In this document: positions 8,261 to 19,278 of the stretch, one piece after another
Numbering within the stretch: position 1 is the first letter of the stretch
Layout of the letters: each line of letters opens with the position of its first letter
Assembly: GCF_014395425.1 (NCBI RefSeq)
Contig: NZ_CP060711.1
Location: 1,426,001 to 1,490,000 of the forward strand
Source: Thermomonas brevis
Lineage (GTDB): Bacteria; Pseudomonadota; Gammaproteobacteria; Xanthomonadales; Xanthomonadaceae
Direction of reading: 5' to 3'
Length of the DNA: 64,000 bases
Notes under the pieces: generated by a model
Seen by the model: the letters and a program-made list of their open reading frames with translations, nothing else
Databases searched by the model: none
Told to the model about the DNA's origin: nothing
Program-made: the position numbers and the translations under genes

Positions 8261-9216
8261 ACCGGCATCGCCTCGCCATCGCGATGCTGGCCGGCGTGCT
8301 GTACGCAACCGCCGCGTCCGCCGGCGAAGTGACGACCTGGGTGCCGCCTTACCAGCTCCAGCAATCGCGCCTGTCGCTGCAACACGAGGCGGGCGACGTG
8401 ACCGCCGGCCAGTGGATCACCCGGCTGGGCCTGCAGTTCTGGCTGCCGACGGAAACCGGCGAGCTGGTGTTCGCCGAACGCGGCGAACCGCTCGGCCCCG
8501 CCGACGCCGACTGGTTCGCCGACTGGGGCCGGCGCAACAACGTCAAGGTGCTGCTGACCCTGTACAACTTCCGCAACGACCACTGGGACTGGGAGCTCGC
8601 CCGCAGCGCCTTCCGCGATCATCCCGACGCGCTGGTCGCCAACCTGCTGGCGGCGGTGGAACGCCACGGCCTTGCCGGCGTCGATCTCGACCTCGAAGGC
8701 AACGGCGCGCTGGACGCGGATCGCGCGGCATTCGCCGGCTTCGTGGCGAAGCTGTCGGCGGCGCTGAAGGCGCATGGCAAGGAACTGACCATCGACAGCT
8801 TCCACAGCCCCTGCTTCAACGCGCCGAACATGGTGTGGTGGGAAGACTGGCAAGGCCACGTGGATGCAATCCACTCGATGGGCTACGGCGACCTGTACGA
8901 AGGCAGCGTCGAAACCTTCACGCCCGAAGGCGGCGAAACATGCGCGCAGGGTGCGGCGCTGTTCCGCTACAGCTGGCAGGCAGCCTGGGCGACGCAGCAT
9001 GGCATCGACGCATCGCAGGTGCTGATGGGGATTCCCGGCGGCGAATACGCGTGGGGCGCAGGCAAAGGCCGCAGGGCATTGCCGGCGCAACTGAAGGACG
9101 TGCAAGCCGTCGGCGCGGGCATCGCGATCTGGGACGTGAACGGCATCGCCACCGGACGGTGGGGAAGCGCGAAGGCCTGGAAGGCATTGGAAGCGTTTCG
9201 GAATGGGCGGAAATGA
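8257..9216 (+). CDS. Secreted GH18-like (chitinase-fold) protein
   Basis: A 319-residue exported protein with a signal peptide (hydrophobic LAIAMLAGVLYATAASA, cleavage near residue 22). The segment AGVDLDLEG (about 140-148) corresponds to the GH18 catalytic DxxDxDxE motif. The catalytic Glu and the two nearer Asp are kept, but the first Asp is replaced by Ala. Other barrel strands are visible in KVLLTLYNF, LTIDSFHSP and DAIHSMGYGD. Members hydrolyse or bind chitin-like or other glycans; activity and substrate are uncertain because of the altered motif. Its GTG overlaps the stop of the upstream fusion gene (GTGA). Confidence 0.7.
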   Translation: MNRHRLAIAMLAGVLYATAASAGEVTTWVPPYQLQQSRLSLQHEAGDVTAGQWITRLGLQFWLPTETGELVFAERGEPLGPADADWFADWGRRNNVKVLLTLYNFRNDHWDWELARSAFRDHPDALVANLLAAVERHGLAGVDLDLEGNGALDADRAAFAGFVAKLSAALKAHGKELTIDSFHSPCFNAPNMVWWEDWQGHVDAIHSMGYGDLYEGSVETFTPEGGETCAQGAALFRYSWQAAWATQHGIDASQVLMGIPGGEYAWGAGKGRRALPAQLKDVQAVGAGIAIWDVNGIATGRWGSAKAWKALEAFRNGRK

Positions 9217-9261
9217 AGCAGCGGGGACGCAAAGTCCGCGGGCAAGCCTTCGACCTGGAAA

Positions 9262-9561
9262 CTACATTCCCTTGCGCGTCTTTCCGCGCCGGGCCGCCTT
9301 CCTGTCCTTGAAGCCACTGTTACTGCGCTGCCCTAGATAATCGGCGAGCAAGGTCTCCGGCGGAACGCCCAAAGCTTCCGCAAATTCCACGAACTCCACG
9401 AAATCGATGCGGCGTTCGCCACGCTCGCACTTGGACACGAAAGTCTGGGTGTTGCCCAGTCGTGAAGCCAGTTCGACTTGCGACACCCCCTGCCTCTGCC
9501 TTGCGTCGCGCAAGACACCAAGCAGCAAGCGGTAATCGGAGTTGTGAGTCGAACCTGTCAT
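9262..9561 (-). CDS. XRE-family HTH transcriptional regulator
   Basis: A 99-residue protein with a classic XRE/Cro helix-turn-helix: LRDARQRQGVSQVELASRLG followed by TFVSKCERGERRI, with the recognition helix in QTFVSKCERG. The tail is basic (KAARRGKTRKGM). The preferred ATG is 9559-9561, which gives a typical short regulator. In-frame alternatives at ATG 9598-9600 and TTG 9613-9615 would add 13 or 18 residues, and no start has a good ribosome site. A 19-bp inverted repeat just upstream (9607-9625) fits autoregulation and control of the divergent gene at 9659. Confidence 0.75.
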   Translation of the reverse strand: MTGSTHNSDYRLLLGVLRDARQRQGVSQVELASRLGNTQTFVSKCERGERRIDFVEFVEFAEALGVPPETLLADYLGQRSNSGFKDRKAARRGKTRKGM

Positions 9562-9606
9562 CGCGCCGCGACCGGAAGGCCACGGCACGCTAAAGTCCAT
9601 TGCGGA

Positions 9607-9625
9607 ATAGTCCAAAATAGACTAT
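9607..9625. promoter_or_regulatory. Candidate operator of the XRE regulator
   Basis: atagtc (9607-9612) and gactat (9620-9625) form a perfect 6-bp inverted repeat separated by 7 AT-rich bases. The site lies between the regulator and the divergent membrane-protein gene, where XRE proteins usually bind. Assignment to this regulator is inference. Confidence 0.5.
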
Positions 9626-9658
9626 AGATGACCTCGAATCCGTCAGGGGACAAAAAGT

Positions 9659-9937
9659 GTGCTGGTCGACGATCGGTATTTGATTGCGTTGAAGACGCTG
9701 GCGGTGCTCGGAGCCACGGTCGCGATGCTGTATGGCTTGTACAAGGTGCATGCGCGGCTTGCAGCGAAAGAGCAAGGATTCGGGCCGAACTCGATACGTG
9801 CCCTCGGCATCGTGATGTTCCTGCCGATCCTTTTCATGCTGGCGCTGCTGACCGACTTCCGGCCGGAAGCGCTGACCGCCCTGCTCGGCACCATCGCCGG
9901 CTACGTGCTGTCGGATTCCAGTCCCAAGGACAGCTGA
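9659..9937 (+). CDS. Small hypothetical membrane protein
   Basis: A 92-residue protein with no family I recognise. Two membrane segments are evident, about residues 8-28 (LIALKTLAVLGATVAMLYGL) and 48-66 (ALGIVMFLPILFMLALL). A third hydrophobic patch lies near the C-terminus (ALTALLGTIAGYVLS). GTG 9659 is chosen because AGGGGA sits 8 bases upstream. It is divergent from the XRE regulator and just upstream of a lipoprotein gene, so the three may form a regulated unit. Confidence 0.6.
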   Translation: MLVDDRYLIALKTLAVLGATVAMLYGLYKVHARLAAKEQGFGPNSIRALGIVMFLPILFMLALLTDFRPEALTALLGTIAGYVLSDSSPKDS

Positions 9938-9996
9938 CGTGCCATGCCTGCCGCTCTGGCAATCGGTCAATCAAGAAACCAAAGGGGGAAAAAGAA

Positions 9997-10425
9997 ATGA
10001 ATGCAGTCAAGGCCGCACTCGTCGTTGTCTTTGCAGTTTTGCTGTCCGCATGCGCTTCTTCGCATGTGCTTGTCGGGAAAGCCCGCGAACCGATATCGCC
10101 AGACCAAGTGAAAATCCTGCTGGAACCGCCCGCGACGTATGAAACCGTCGCACTGTTGGAAGCCTCGGATCTGGGCGCGAATGGCTTTTCCGCGCAAAGC
10201 AGGATGAACAAGGTCATGAAGCGCTTGAAGGCGGAAGCGGCCAGCCTTGGCGCCAATGCCATCCTTCTTCAGGGCATAGACACCCAGATCACGGGCGCCA
10301 TCGGCAGCGGCTACGCCAATACCTCAATCAGCGGGAGCTCCGCCTACACGTCCGGGCTTGGCATCTCTTCGACGCAGACCAGCAAAGTGGGCAAGGCCAT
10401 CGCCATCTATATTCCAGTCGATTGA
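9997..10425 (+). CDS. Putative lipoprotein
   Basis: A 142-residue lipoprotein. The signal peptide MNAVKAALVVVFAVLLSAC has lipobox LSAC (Cys at residue 19). The mature part contains KAEAASLGANAILLQG, a pattern seen in small RcsF/YbjQ-like lipoproteins. The C-terminal third is rich in Ser, Gly and Thr (GYANTSISGSSAYTSGLG) and may be an exposed loop. A strong ribosome site (AAAGGGGG) precedes ATG 9997. The function is unknown; it follows the small membrane protein by 59 bases. Confidence 0.72.
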   Translation: MNAVKAALVVVFAVLLSACASSHVLVGKAREPISPDQVKILLEPPATYETVALLEASDLGANGFSAQSRMNKVMKRLKAEAASLGANAILLQGIDTQITGAIGSGYANTSISGSSAYTSGLGISSTQTSKVGKAIAIYIPVD

Positions 10426-10483
10426 TTCGACCTCAAGCGGGCATGGAAAGCACTGAAGGCGTTCCGCGAGGGGACCGTAGGCG

Positions 10484-11386
10484 TCAGCCCACCCAGCCCG
10501 CCACCACGAACAGCGCGATCAGCGCCAGCCACAGCACCAGCACGCGCCAGACCAGGCTGATGGCGTCGCGCAGCTCCGGCAGTTCGCCGAAGGCTTCGAC
10601 CAGCGCGGTCGAGGCGGGGATGCCGGATTCGGTGTAGTCGGCCACTTCCTCGGCAATCTCGCTGCGCACGCTGGCGCGTGCGGCGTTCGCCAGCAGGCGG
10701 CCGTGCAGGCCGAAGGCGCCCGGTTCGCGCCAGGCGCCGGCCACGCTGTCGAAGTTGCCGACCAGCGCCAGCGACAGCGTCGCCAGCTGGGCGACCGGCC
10801 ATTCCAGCAGCGCCAGCCAGGTGCGCGCGCCTTGCGACGTCTCGTGCGGCAGCGCGTCGGCGTCCTGCTGCGCGGCCTGCACGGCGAGCCGGTACAGCAG
10901 CGCGCCGAACGGCCCGAGCAGGCAGAACCAGAACAGCACGCCGAACCAGCGCTGCAAGGCGTTGCGGAACACCGCCTCGACCAGCGATGCGCCGTCCAGC
11001 TGCGGCGACACGCCCGGCGGCCACAGCCGCGCAGCAACGGCGCGGCGGGCGGCGGGATCGGGTGCGTCGAGGATCGCCTCGACGTCCACGTCCAGATCGC
11101 GCGGCCCCCAGCACCAGAACAGCACGGCGATGCCCAGCAGCAGGCCCGGCAGTCCCCACAGCGAATGCCGCAGGCCGAGCTGGAGCAGGCCCAGCAGCAA
11201 CAGCGGCACCGCCAGCGCCAGCGCGATGCCGTAGGGGCCGCGCCAGAAGCTGTGCTCGGGAAACTGGCCGTTCAGCCATTGCAGCCAGGTGCGGAACCAG
11301 CCGAACTGGCGCAGGCCGGCCGCGAGCGCGGGCGCGAGATGCCCGATGACGAGCGCGGCGACGACGGCGAGCAGGGTGGCGGCCAT
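10484..11386 (-). CDS. ampE: AmpE-like membrane protein
   Basis: A 300-residue polytopic protein resembling AmpE/CobD-type membrane proteins: start MAATLLAVVAALVIGHLAP, a GxxxRLWPPGVSPQ-like cytoplasmic segment, RNALQRWFGVLFWFCLLGP typical of the family, and a C-terminal helix LVWRVLVLWLALIALFVVAG. In enterobacteria AmpE acts as a sensory membrane protein of AmpC beta-lactamase induction, but no ampD or ampC lies beside it here. It starts 9 bases after nudC and is probably co-transcribed with it. Confidence 0.7.
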   Translation of the reverse strand: MAATLLAVVAALVIGHLAPALAAGLRQFGWFRTWLQWLNGQFPEHSFWRGPYGIALALAVPLLLLGLLQLGLRHSLWGLPGLLLGIAVLFWCWGPRDLDVDVEAILDAPDPAARRAVAARLWPPGVSPQLDGASLVEAVFRNALQRWFGVLFWFCLLGPFGALLYRLAVQAAQQDADALPHETSQGARTWLALLEWPVAQLATLSLALVGNFDSVAGAWREPGAFGLHGRLLANAARASVRSEIAEEVADYTESGIPASTALVEAFGELPELRDAISLVWRVLVLWLALIALFVVAGWVG

Positions 11387-11395
11387 GGCCGGAGT

Positions 11396-12313
11396 TTACT
11401 GGCTGCGCTGAGCCGCGTCGTATTCGTCCAGCCACGCGCGGATGACGTGGCGGGCGATGGAAATCGGCGAGGACAGCACGATGCCCTCGCCCGCAGCGTC
11501 GGCATCGCGCCAGTCGCGCTCCAGCCCGGCGCGCACCTCGTCGGCGCCGAACCAGCGCGCGTCCTCCAGCTCCTCGCTGGCCTGCGGCGCGTCCGGCTCG
11601 GCGCGGGCGATGAAGCCCAGCATCAGCGAGCCGGGGAACGGCCACGGCTGCGAGGCGAGGTAGCGCGCGCTGTCCACGTGCACGCGCACGCCGGTTTCCT
11701 CCATTACCTCGCGCGCCACGGTCTGCTCCAGCGTTTCGCCGGGTTCGACGAAGCCGGCCACCACCGACCAGCGCCGCGCCGGCCAGCCGGACTGCCGGCC
11801 CAGCAGCAGGCGCTCGCCGTCGGTGATCGCGGCGATGATGGCCTGGTCGGTGCGCGGGTAGTGCTCGCTGCCGCAGGCGTCGCACGTGCCGAGCCAGCCG
11901 GCGCGGACGAAGCGCAGCGCGCCGCCGCAGGCCGCGCAGTAGCGGTGCCGCTGGTGCCAGTGCTGCACCGCGCGCGCCTGCGCGAACAGCGTCGCCTGCC
12001 AGGCCGGCCAGCGCGATGCGGCGCGGCGCAGGTCGATGCGGGCGGGCGCGTCGACGCCGGGTGCGTCGGCGTCGACGAAGAACCACGCGCGGCCCTCGCG
12101 CTGGCCGAGGAAGACGGCGGCGCCCGGCCCATCGGCCAGCGCCGCGCCGTCCAGCGGCAGCAGTTGCGATGCGGCATCGGCCAGCGCGTTGCCGGCGGCG
12201 TCCAGCGCGATCACGCCTGCCGACGGCCACGCGGCGGCGAGCGCGGCGGGATCGTCGCGCAGGTGGTCGGCGCGATCCAGCGCGCCATCGACGAATGAAA
12301 AAGGACTCACCAT
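11396..12313 (-). CDS. nudC: NADH/NAD+ diphosphatase (Nudix hydrolase)
   Basis: A 305-residue Nudix enzyme that hydrolyses NAD(H) to NMN(H) and AMP and can remove NAD caps from RNA. It has a zinc ribbon with Cys126, Cys129, Cys144 and Cys147 (YCAACGG ... CDACGS). The Nudix box spans about 187-209 (GFVEPGETLEQ ... REVMEETG), with the family-specific SQPWPFP at 221-227. All metal-binding Glu residues of the box are present. The start ATG 12311-12313 gives a normal N-terminal domain. It leads a likely two-gene unit with ampE. Confidence 0.93.
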   Translation of the reverse strand: MVSPFSFVDGALDRADHLRDDPAALAAAWPSAGVIALDAAGNALADAASQLLPLDGAALADGPGAAVFLGQREGRAWFFVDADAPGVDAPARIDLRRAASRWPAWQATLFAQARAVQHWHQRHRYCAACGGALRFVRAGWLGTCDACGSEHYPRTDQAIIAAITDGERLLLGRQSGWPARRWSVVAGFVEPGETLEQTVAREVMEETGVRVHVDSARYLASQPWPFPGSLMLGFIARAEPDAPQASEELEDARWFGADEVRAGLERDWRDADAAGEGIVLSSPISIARHVIRAWLDEYDAAQRSQ

Positions 12314-12418
12314 CTTCGCTCCGCGTTGCCCCGTCGCTGCGGCGCCATTATCCGCGCAGGCCGGCTCCGGCCCGCAATCGCGCCGCTCGGTTCCTGTCGC
12401 CCGCGCCGCGGGGCCGCG

Positions 12419-12790
12419 CTACACCGTGAAACTGCTGCCGCAGCCGCAGGTGGTCTTCGCGTTCGGATTGCGGATCACGAACTGCGCGCCGGCCAGCGAT
12501 TCGCTGTAATCGACTTCCGCGCCCATCAGGTATTGCAGGCTGAGCGGATCGACCAGCAGGATGGCGCCGTCGGTGACGATGGCGATGTCGTCCTCGTTCT
12601 GGCCCTCGTCGAACTCGAAGCCGTACTGGAAACCGGAACAGCCGCCGCCCTGGATGTAGGCGCGCAGCTTGAGCGAGGCGTTGCCTTCCTCCGCCACCAG
12701 TTCGCGCACCTTGGCGGCGGCAGCGGCAGTGAAGCGCAGCGGGGCCGGCGGCGGGGACGCGGCGGGCTGGTCGAGTACGGCGATTTCCAT
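12419..12790 (-). CDS. erpA: Iron-sulfur cluster insertion protein ErpA
   Basis: A 123-residue A-type Fe-S carrier that delivers clusters to apoproteins. The three ligand cysteines are Cys51 ([11 protein letters not shown]) and Cys115/Cys117 (TTCGCGSSF). The acidic FDEGQNEDD loop and the C-terminus are typical of ErpA rather than IscA. A Pro/Ala-rich extension of about 15 residues precedes the domain. It lies 31 bases downstream of the DUF6776-like gene on the same strand. Confidence 0.92.
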   Translation of the reverse strand: MEIAVLDQPAASPPPAPLRFTAAAAAKVRELVAEEGNASLKLRAYIQGGGCSGFQYGFEFDEGQNEDDIAIVTDGAILLVDPLSLQYLMGAEVDYSESLAGAQFVIRNPNAKTTCGCGSSFTV

Positions 12791-12821
12791 GCATCCAGCA
12801 TGGGGCGCGAATGCCGCCGAT

Positions 12822-13529
12822 TCAACCTCCGGCGGCGCCGGCCGGCGCGGTCGCCGCGCTCCAGGTGAACGACTGCTCCACCGGCGCGCCCGTGGCGGGC
12901 AGCAGCCGCGCGATCACCCGCACCGGCTTGAGCCCGCGCGGCAGCACGATGTCGCCCTCGACCTGCTGGAAATAGCGGAACGAATACGCGACCTCCGCCG
13001 CGCCGGCCTGCTGGCGCAGCACGTTCCAGTCCAGCCGGCGCATGCTGCGGCCGTCGGTGACTTCCAGCGCCAGTTGCAGATGGCCGCTGCTGACCGCGCC
13101 GCGGTTCAGGTTCTGGGTGAGGGTGGCGACGAAATGCCAGAGCTGCGGGTCGCCTTGCGGTTCCAGCCGCAGGTCGTGCACGGCCAGTCCGTGGCGCTGG
13201 CCGGTGGCGCCGACGAAGCGCTCGTAGAAGGCGACGTCGGCGCGCAAGCCGGCGATTTCCTCGTCGCGTTCGGCCAGCGTCGCCTGCAGGTCGGCATTGG
13301 CCTGCCGGCTGATCTGGTCGGAGCGGGCGAGGGTGGCGTTCTGCTGTTCCAGCGTCGCGATCCTGCCGGCCTGCGCGCGCAGCTGCTCGCGCGCGTTCGC
13401 CGGCTGCGGCGCGAAGCTGCGCCAGGCGCCCCACAGGCCCAGCAGCAGCGCCGCCGCGACCAGCGCGATCAAGGCAACACGCGGTTGGCCCGCGCCGCGC
13501 GGCCGCGGAATGTGCTCGGACATCGGCAT
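12822..13529 (-). CDS. Single-pass membrane protein, DUF6776-like
   Basis: A 235-residue protein with one membrane helix (about residues 18-36, [18 protein letters not shown]), a periplasmic coiled coil (about 45-95, [16 protein letters not shown] and [13 protein letters not shown]) and a beta-rich C-terminal domain. The pattern VAFYERFVG and a final segment on [14 protein letters not shown] matches proteobacterial DUF6776 proteins as I recall them. The function is unknown. Starts at 13529 or 13523 (MPM or M) are both possible. It precedes erpA and may share its transcript. Confidence 0.65.
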   Translation of the reverse strand: MPMSEHIPRPRGAGQPRVALIALVAAALLLGLWGAWRSFAPQPANAREQLRAQAGRIATLEQQNATLARSDQISRQANADLQATLAERDEEIAGLRADVAFYERFVGATGQRHGLAVHDLRLEPQGDPQLWHFVATLTQNLNRGAVSSGHLQLALEVTDGRSMRRLDWNVLRQQAGAAEVAYSFRYFQQVEGDIVLPRGLKPVRVIARLLPATGAPVEQSFTWSAATAPAGAAGG

Positions 13530-13634
13530 CGCCGTGGTATCGCATCCGGCCCGCGCCCGCGTCAAGCCGCGACGCCGCGCGGACGCGGAGGCGTATAGAC
13601 TGGGCTGCCTTGCGCTGGCTTCGGAATCCATACG

Positions 13635-14243
13635 ATGGAGACGGCCCATGTGTTCGCGATCGGCATCCTGCTGGCCTGGCTGGCGGGCATCCGCGCCTAC
13701 CTGACGGTGTTCGGCGTCGGCGTCGCGGGGCTGATGGGCTGGCTGGAGCTGCCGCCCGCGCTGCAGGTCGCGCAGTCGCCGTGGGTGCTGGGCACCTCGG
13801 GCGCGCTGGCGGTCGCCGAGTTCTTCGCCGACAAGATCCCGGGCGTGGATTCGGCCTGGGATCTCTTGCAGACGCTGCTGCGCATCCCCGCCGGCGCGTT
13901 CCTCGCGGCGGCCGCGCTGTCGCCGGATGGCCACCTCGGCGCCGGCATGCTCGCCACCGGCGCGGGCGTGGCGCTGACCAGCCACGCGCTGAAGGCGGGC
14001 ACGCGCGGCCTGATCAACGGCTCGCCGGAGCCGGTCAGCAACTGGATGGCGTCGATCTCCGAGGACGCGCTGGTGGTCGGCGCGCTGACGCTCGCCTTCA
14101 GCCATCCGTGGCTGGCGCTGGGCGCGACCGTCGCCGTCAGCCTGTGCCTGGCGCTGCTCGCCTGGTGGCTGTGCCGGGCGATGCTGCGCGGAATGGCGCG
14201 CCTGCGCGGCGCCTTCACCTCGCCCCGGCCCGGCCGTCCGTAG
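13635..14243 (+). CDS. DUF4126 family membrane protein
   Basis: A 202-residue membrane protein with four or five helices. It contains the family-like segments GIRAYLTVFGVGVAGLMGW, FFADKIPGVDSAWDLLQTLLR, ALKAGTRGLINGSPEPVSNW and EDALVVGALTLAF. Such proteins are annotated as DUF4126 and have no established role. The gene is divergent from the DUF6776-like gene and stands alone. Confidence 0.75.
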   Translation: METAHVFAIGILLAWLAGIRAYLTVFGVGVAGLMGWLELPPALQVAQSPWVLGTSGALAVAEFFADKIPGVDSAWDLLQTLLRIPAGAFLAAAALSPDGHLGAGMLATGAGVALTSHALKAGTRGLINGSPEPVSNWMASISEDALVVGALTLAFSHPWLALGATVAVSLCLALLAWWLCRAMLRGMARLRGAFTSPRPGRP

Positions 14244-14310
14244 TACCGTTTTGCGTCAGAAACCAGATATGAAGATGCCGTACATCGTCGCCATGCCCCC
14301 AAGGAGAACC

Positions 14311-14409
14311 ATGAAGTTGCCCGCCACGGACGCCGTGCCGCCCCTTTCGCAGGCACGCGCCATCTCGCCGACCCGTCTATGCCACGGCGGACACGGAGTG
14401 CGGGCATGA
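14311..14409 (+). CDS. Short leader ORF coupled to the signalling operon
   Basis: A 32-codon frame (MKLPATDAVPPLSQARAI...) starts at ATG 14311 behind a near-perfect ribosome site (AAGGAG, 14301-14306). It ends in TGA 14407-14409, which overlaps the ATG of the REC-GGDEF-EAL gene as ATGA. The downstream gene has no good ribosome site of its own, so this leader probably drives its translation by re-initiation. The peptide contains two His and one Cys near its end and matches no family I know. Whether the peptide has a function is unknown. Confidence 0.55.
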   Translation: MKLPATDAVPPLSQARAISPTRLCHGGHGVRA

Positions 14410-16093
14410 GCGGCCAGAACGACGTCGCCGCCGACGCCGATCCGTTCCGCGTGCTGATCGTCGAGGACGACCGCAGCCAGGCGGTGTTCGCCGAGGCGAT
14501 CCTGCGCGGCGCCGGCATGCAGGCCGAAGTGGTGGCGATCCCCGAACGCATGATGGAGGCGATGGAGCGCTTCGATCCCGACCTGGTGCTGATGGACCTG
14601 CACATCCCCGGCTCCAGCGGCACCGCGCTGACCTCGCAGATCCGCGAGCACCCGCGCTTCGAATACACGCCGGTGGTGTTCCTGACCGGCGACCAAGACC
14701 CGGAGAAGCAGGTCGAGGTGCTGGAGCACGGCGGCGACGACTACATCCTCAAGCCGGTGCGACCGCGCCACCTGATCGCGGCGGTGCAGAACCGCGTCCG
14801 CCGCGCGCGCGCGCTCAGCAGCAGCCGGCAGGCGCCGGCCGAGCCCGACCGCCACCCGGTCACCGGCCTGCACACCCGCCCGCTGCTGATGAAGCTGCTG
14901 GCCGCGCAGCTGGCCAGCGGCACGCCCGGCGGCGCGCTGCTGGTCGAGATGGGCAATGCCGCCGCGCTGCGCAAGCACTACGGCTATGCCGCCTTCGAGA
15001 GCCTGATCAACGACGCCGGCCGCTTCCTCGGCAGCCTGACCGGCGAGCACGCCACCGCCCGCCTGAGCGACAACGCCTTCCTGGTGGTGGTGCGCGGCGG
15101 CGACCGCGGCTGGCTGGACGGCTACGCGCGCAACCTGCGCGACGGCGTCGGCTACCACGACTTCAAGACCGATGGCGAAACCCTGCGGCTGCGCTGCACC
15201 ATCGGCTACACCACCTTCGAACACGGCTTCACCGACGCCGGCGAAGTGCTGTCGGCCTGCGAGGACGCGGCCCGCGAAGCGCAGGGCTCGCCGATCGGGC
15301 TGGCCGCCTACGTGCCGCCGGACACCGCCGCGACCAGCGACATCGCCGACGAGCTGCGCGCCGCGCTGACCTCCGGCGACGACACCCTCTACCTCGCATT
15401 CCAGCCGGTGGTCGCGGTGGCCGGCGGCGACGACGCGCAGTTCCAGGTGCTGGTGCGGATGCGCGGCCCCGACGGCAACGTGCGCCGCGCCGGCGAATTC
15501 CTGTCCGCCGCGCAGCACGCGGGGCTGATGCCGCAGCTGGATCGCTGGGTGATGGAGCAGGCGCTGGCGCTGCTGCAGAAGCGGCGCGCGGAAAGCCGGC
15601 CGATGCGGCTGTTCGTCTCGCAGTCGCCCAGCACGCTGGCGCAGGACAGCTACGTCGGCTGGCTGCTGCAGGCGCTGGAGCGCCACAACGTCGATCCGCC
15701 CTCGCTGGTCATCGACCTGCGCTTGGACGACGCGGTGGTGCACGTGGTGCTGCTGCACCAGTTCTGCGAGCAGCTGGTTCCGGCCGGGGTGCAGTTCTGC
15801 CTCAGCCAGTTCCGCCGCGGCGAAGACGCCAACCAGCTGTTGCAGGAACTGCCGCTGGGCTATCTGCGCCTGTCCGCGGACTTCGCCCAGCAGCCGCTGC
15901 CGCCGGAGCTGCACGACGAGATGCGCGAGGTCATCGAACGCGCGCACCGGCTGGGCCTGCAGGTCATCGGCCAGGCGGTGGAAGACCCGCAGGCCGCCGC
16001 GGCGCTGTGGGTGGGCGGCATCGACTTCATCCAGGGCAACCTGGTGCAGCGCCCGGAGCAGGCGCTCGACTTCGATTTCCGGAGCGCGACCTT

Positions 16094-16097
<4 letters not shown>
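14406..16097 (+). CDS. Response regulator with degenerate GGDEF and EAL domains
   Basis: A 563-residue protein with three domains. An N-terminal receiver (about 14-130) has phospho-acceptor Asp64 (LVLMDLHIPG) and Lys116 (ILKPV). A GGDEF-like domain (about 150-300) has SDNAF at 221-225 instead of GGDEF. An EAL-like domain (about 315-560) has QVL at 347-349 instead of EAL, SQFRRG in place of the DDFGTG loop and GYLRLS in place of the KID region. The residues needed for c-di-GMP synthesis or hydrolysis are therefore missing. A phosphorylation-dependent scaffold or nucleotide sensor is more likely than an enzyme. Its stop overlaps the GTG of the hybrid kinase, so the two are probably partners. 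Confidence 0.82.
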
Positions 16098-18361
<2,264 letters not shown>

Positions 18362-18371
18362 ACCCCGGCAC

Positions 18372-18393
18372 GCCCGCGGCCGACGCCGCGGGC
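18372..18393. terminator. Hairpin between convergent genes
   Basis: gcccgcggc (18372-18380) and gccgcgggc (18385-18393) form a perfect 9-bp stem with loop cgac. It lies between the 3' ends of the hybrid kinase gene and bfr. There is no T-tract, so bidirectional termination is plausible but unproven. Confidence 0.4.
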
Positions 18394-18401
18394 CGCGCGG
18401 A

Positions 18402-18875
18402 TCAATCCTCTTCGATCTGCTGGGCGAGGTAGTTCTGCTCGCCGAGGCGCTCGACCAGCGAGAGCTGCGTCTCGATCCAGTCGATGTGCTCCTCCTCGGA
18501 ATCGAGGATGTCGGCGAACAGCTTGCGGCTGACGTAGTCGCCCGCTGATTCGCAGTAGGCGATGGCTTCGCGCAGCAGCGGCACCGCCTCCAGCTCCAGC
18601 GCCAGGTCGCAGCGCAGGATCTCCACCGGAGTCTCGCCGATCTTCAGCTTGCCCAGCGCCTGGAAGTTGGGCAGCCCGTCGAGGAACAGGATGCGCTCGG
18701 CCAGCGCGTCGGCATGCTTCATCTCGTCGATGGACTCGTGGTGCTCGTGCGCGGCCAGCGCCTTCAGCCCCCAGTTCTTCAGCATCTTGGCGTGCAGGAA
18801 GTACTGGTTGATGGCGGTCAGCTCGTTGTAGAGCGCCTTGTTGAGGAACCCGATGACCTTGGCGTCGCCCTGCAT
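18402..18875 (-). CDS. bfr: Bacterioferritin
   Basis: A 157-residue haem ferritin that oxidises and stores iron in a 24-mer. Ferroxidase ligands are visible as Glu18, Glu51 and His54, and the haem-ligand Met is at position 52 (DEMKHADAL). Later ligands lie in LELEAV and DSEEEHIDW. The length is normal. ATG 18873-18875 is chosen because it gives the conserved [15 protein letters not shown] start. The ferredoxin gene bfd lies upstream on the same strand, 112 bases away. Confidence 0.95.
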   Translation of the reverse strand: MQGDAKVIGFLNKALYNELTAINQYFLHAKMLKNWGLKALAAHEHHESIDEMKHADALAERILFLDGLPNFQALGKLKIGETPVEILRCDLALELEAVPLLREAIAYCESAGDYVSRKLFADILDSEEEHIDWIETQLSLVERLGEQNYLAQQIEED

Positions 18876-18987
18876 GGCTGCGCTCCGTGCGTGAACTGCG
18901 CGCACTGTAGCGCGCGCCGCGGCGGCGCGGCGGAACGCGAATCGTCCGCACTTTTCCTCTTGCTTCGGGATCGCCCCGCGGCGCGGC

Positions 18988-19191
18988 TCAGGCGGCGCGC
19001 GCCAGCACCGGCAGGTCCAGCGCGCGGCGGGCGCGGGTTTCCTCGATCATCTCGGCCACCAGCCCCAGGCAGGAGCCGCAGTTGGCGCCCGCGCCGGTGC
19101 GCATGGTCATTTCGGGCACGGAGGCGCAGCCGGCTTCCGCCGCCTCGCGGATCTGCCGATCCGTCACCCCGTTGCAGATGCAGACGTACAT
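18988..19191 (-). CDS. bfd: Bacterioferritin-associated ferredoxin
   Basis: A 67-residue [2Fe-2S] protein that reduces bacterioferritin to release iron. Cluster ligands are Cys4, Cys6, Cys38 and Cys41 (YVCICNG ... NCGSC), the BFD fold pattern. It is upstream of bfr on the same strand. A Fur-like sequence lies about 47 bases ahead of the start, which fits induction under iron starvation. Confidence 0.93.
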   Translation of the reverse strand: MYVCICNGVTDRQIREAAEAGCASVPEMTMRTGAGANCGSCLGLVAEMIEETRARRALDLPVLARAA

Positions 19192-19237
19192 CGCACGCCA
19201 CCCGTTGATTGCCGTTGGGCGCGATTGAATCGCAACT

Positions 19238-19256
19238 GCGAATGATTGTCAATTGA
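19238..19256 (-). promoter_or_regulatory. Candidate Fur box upstream of bfd
   Basis: The 19-base stretch gcgaatgattgtcaattga matches 11 of 19 positions of the palindromic Fur consensus, including the central AATGAT and TCA. It lies about 47 bases upstream of bfd. The identification rests on similarity by eye and on the iron-related target. Confidence 0.42.
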
Positions 19257-19278
19257 CGACGATCAAGCCGCCGCCCAT

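Noticed and set aside
14244..14310. Possible c-di-GMP riboswitch before the degenerate GGDEF-EAL gene
   Set aside because: No GEMM-type conserved core or receptor helices could be found; the leader ORF explains the region better.
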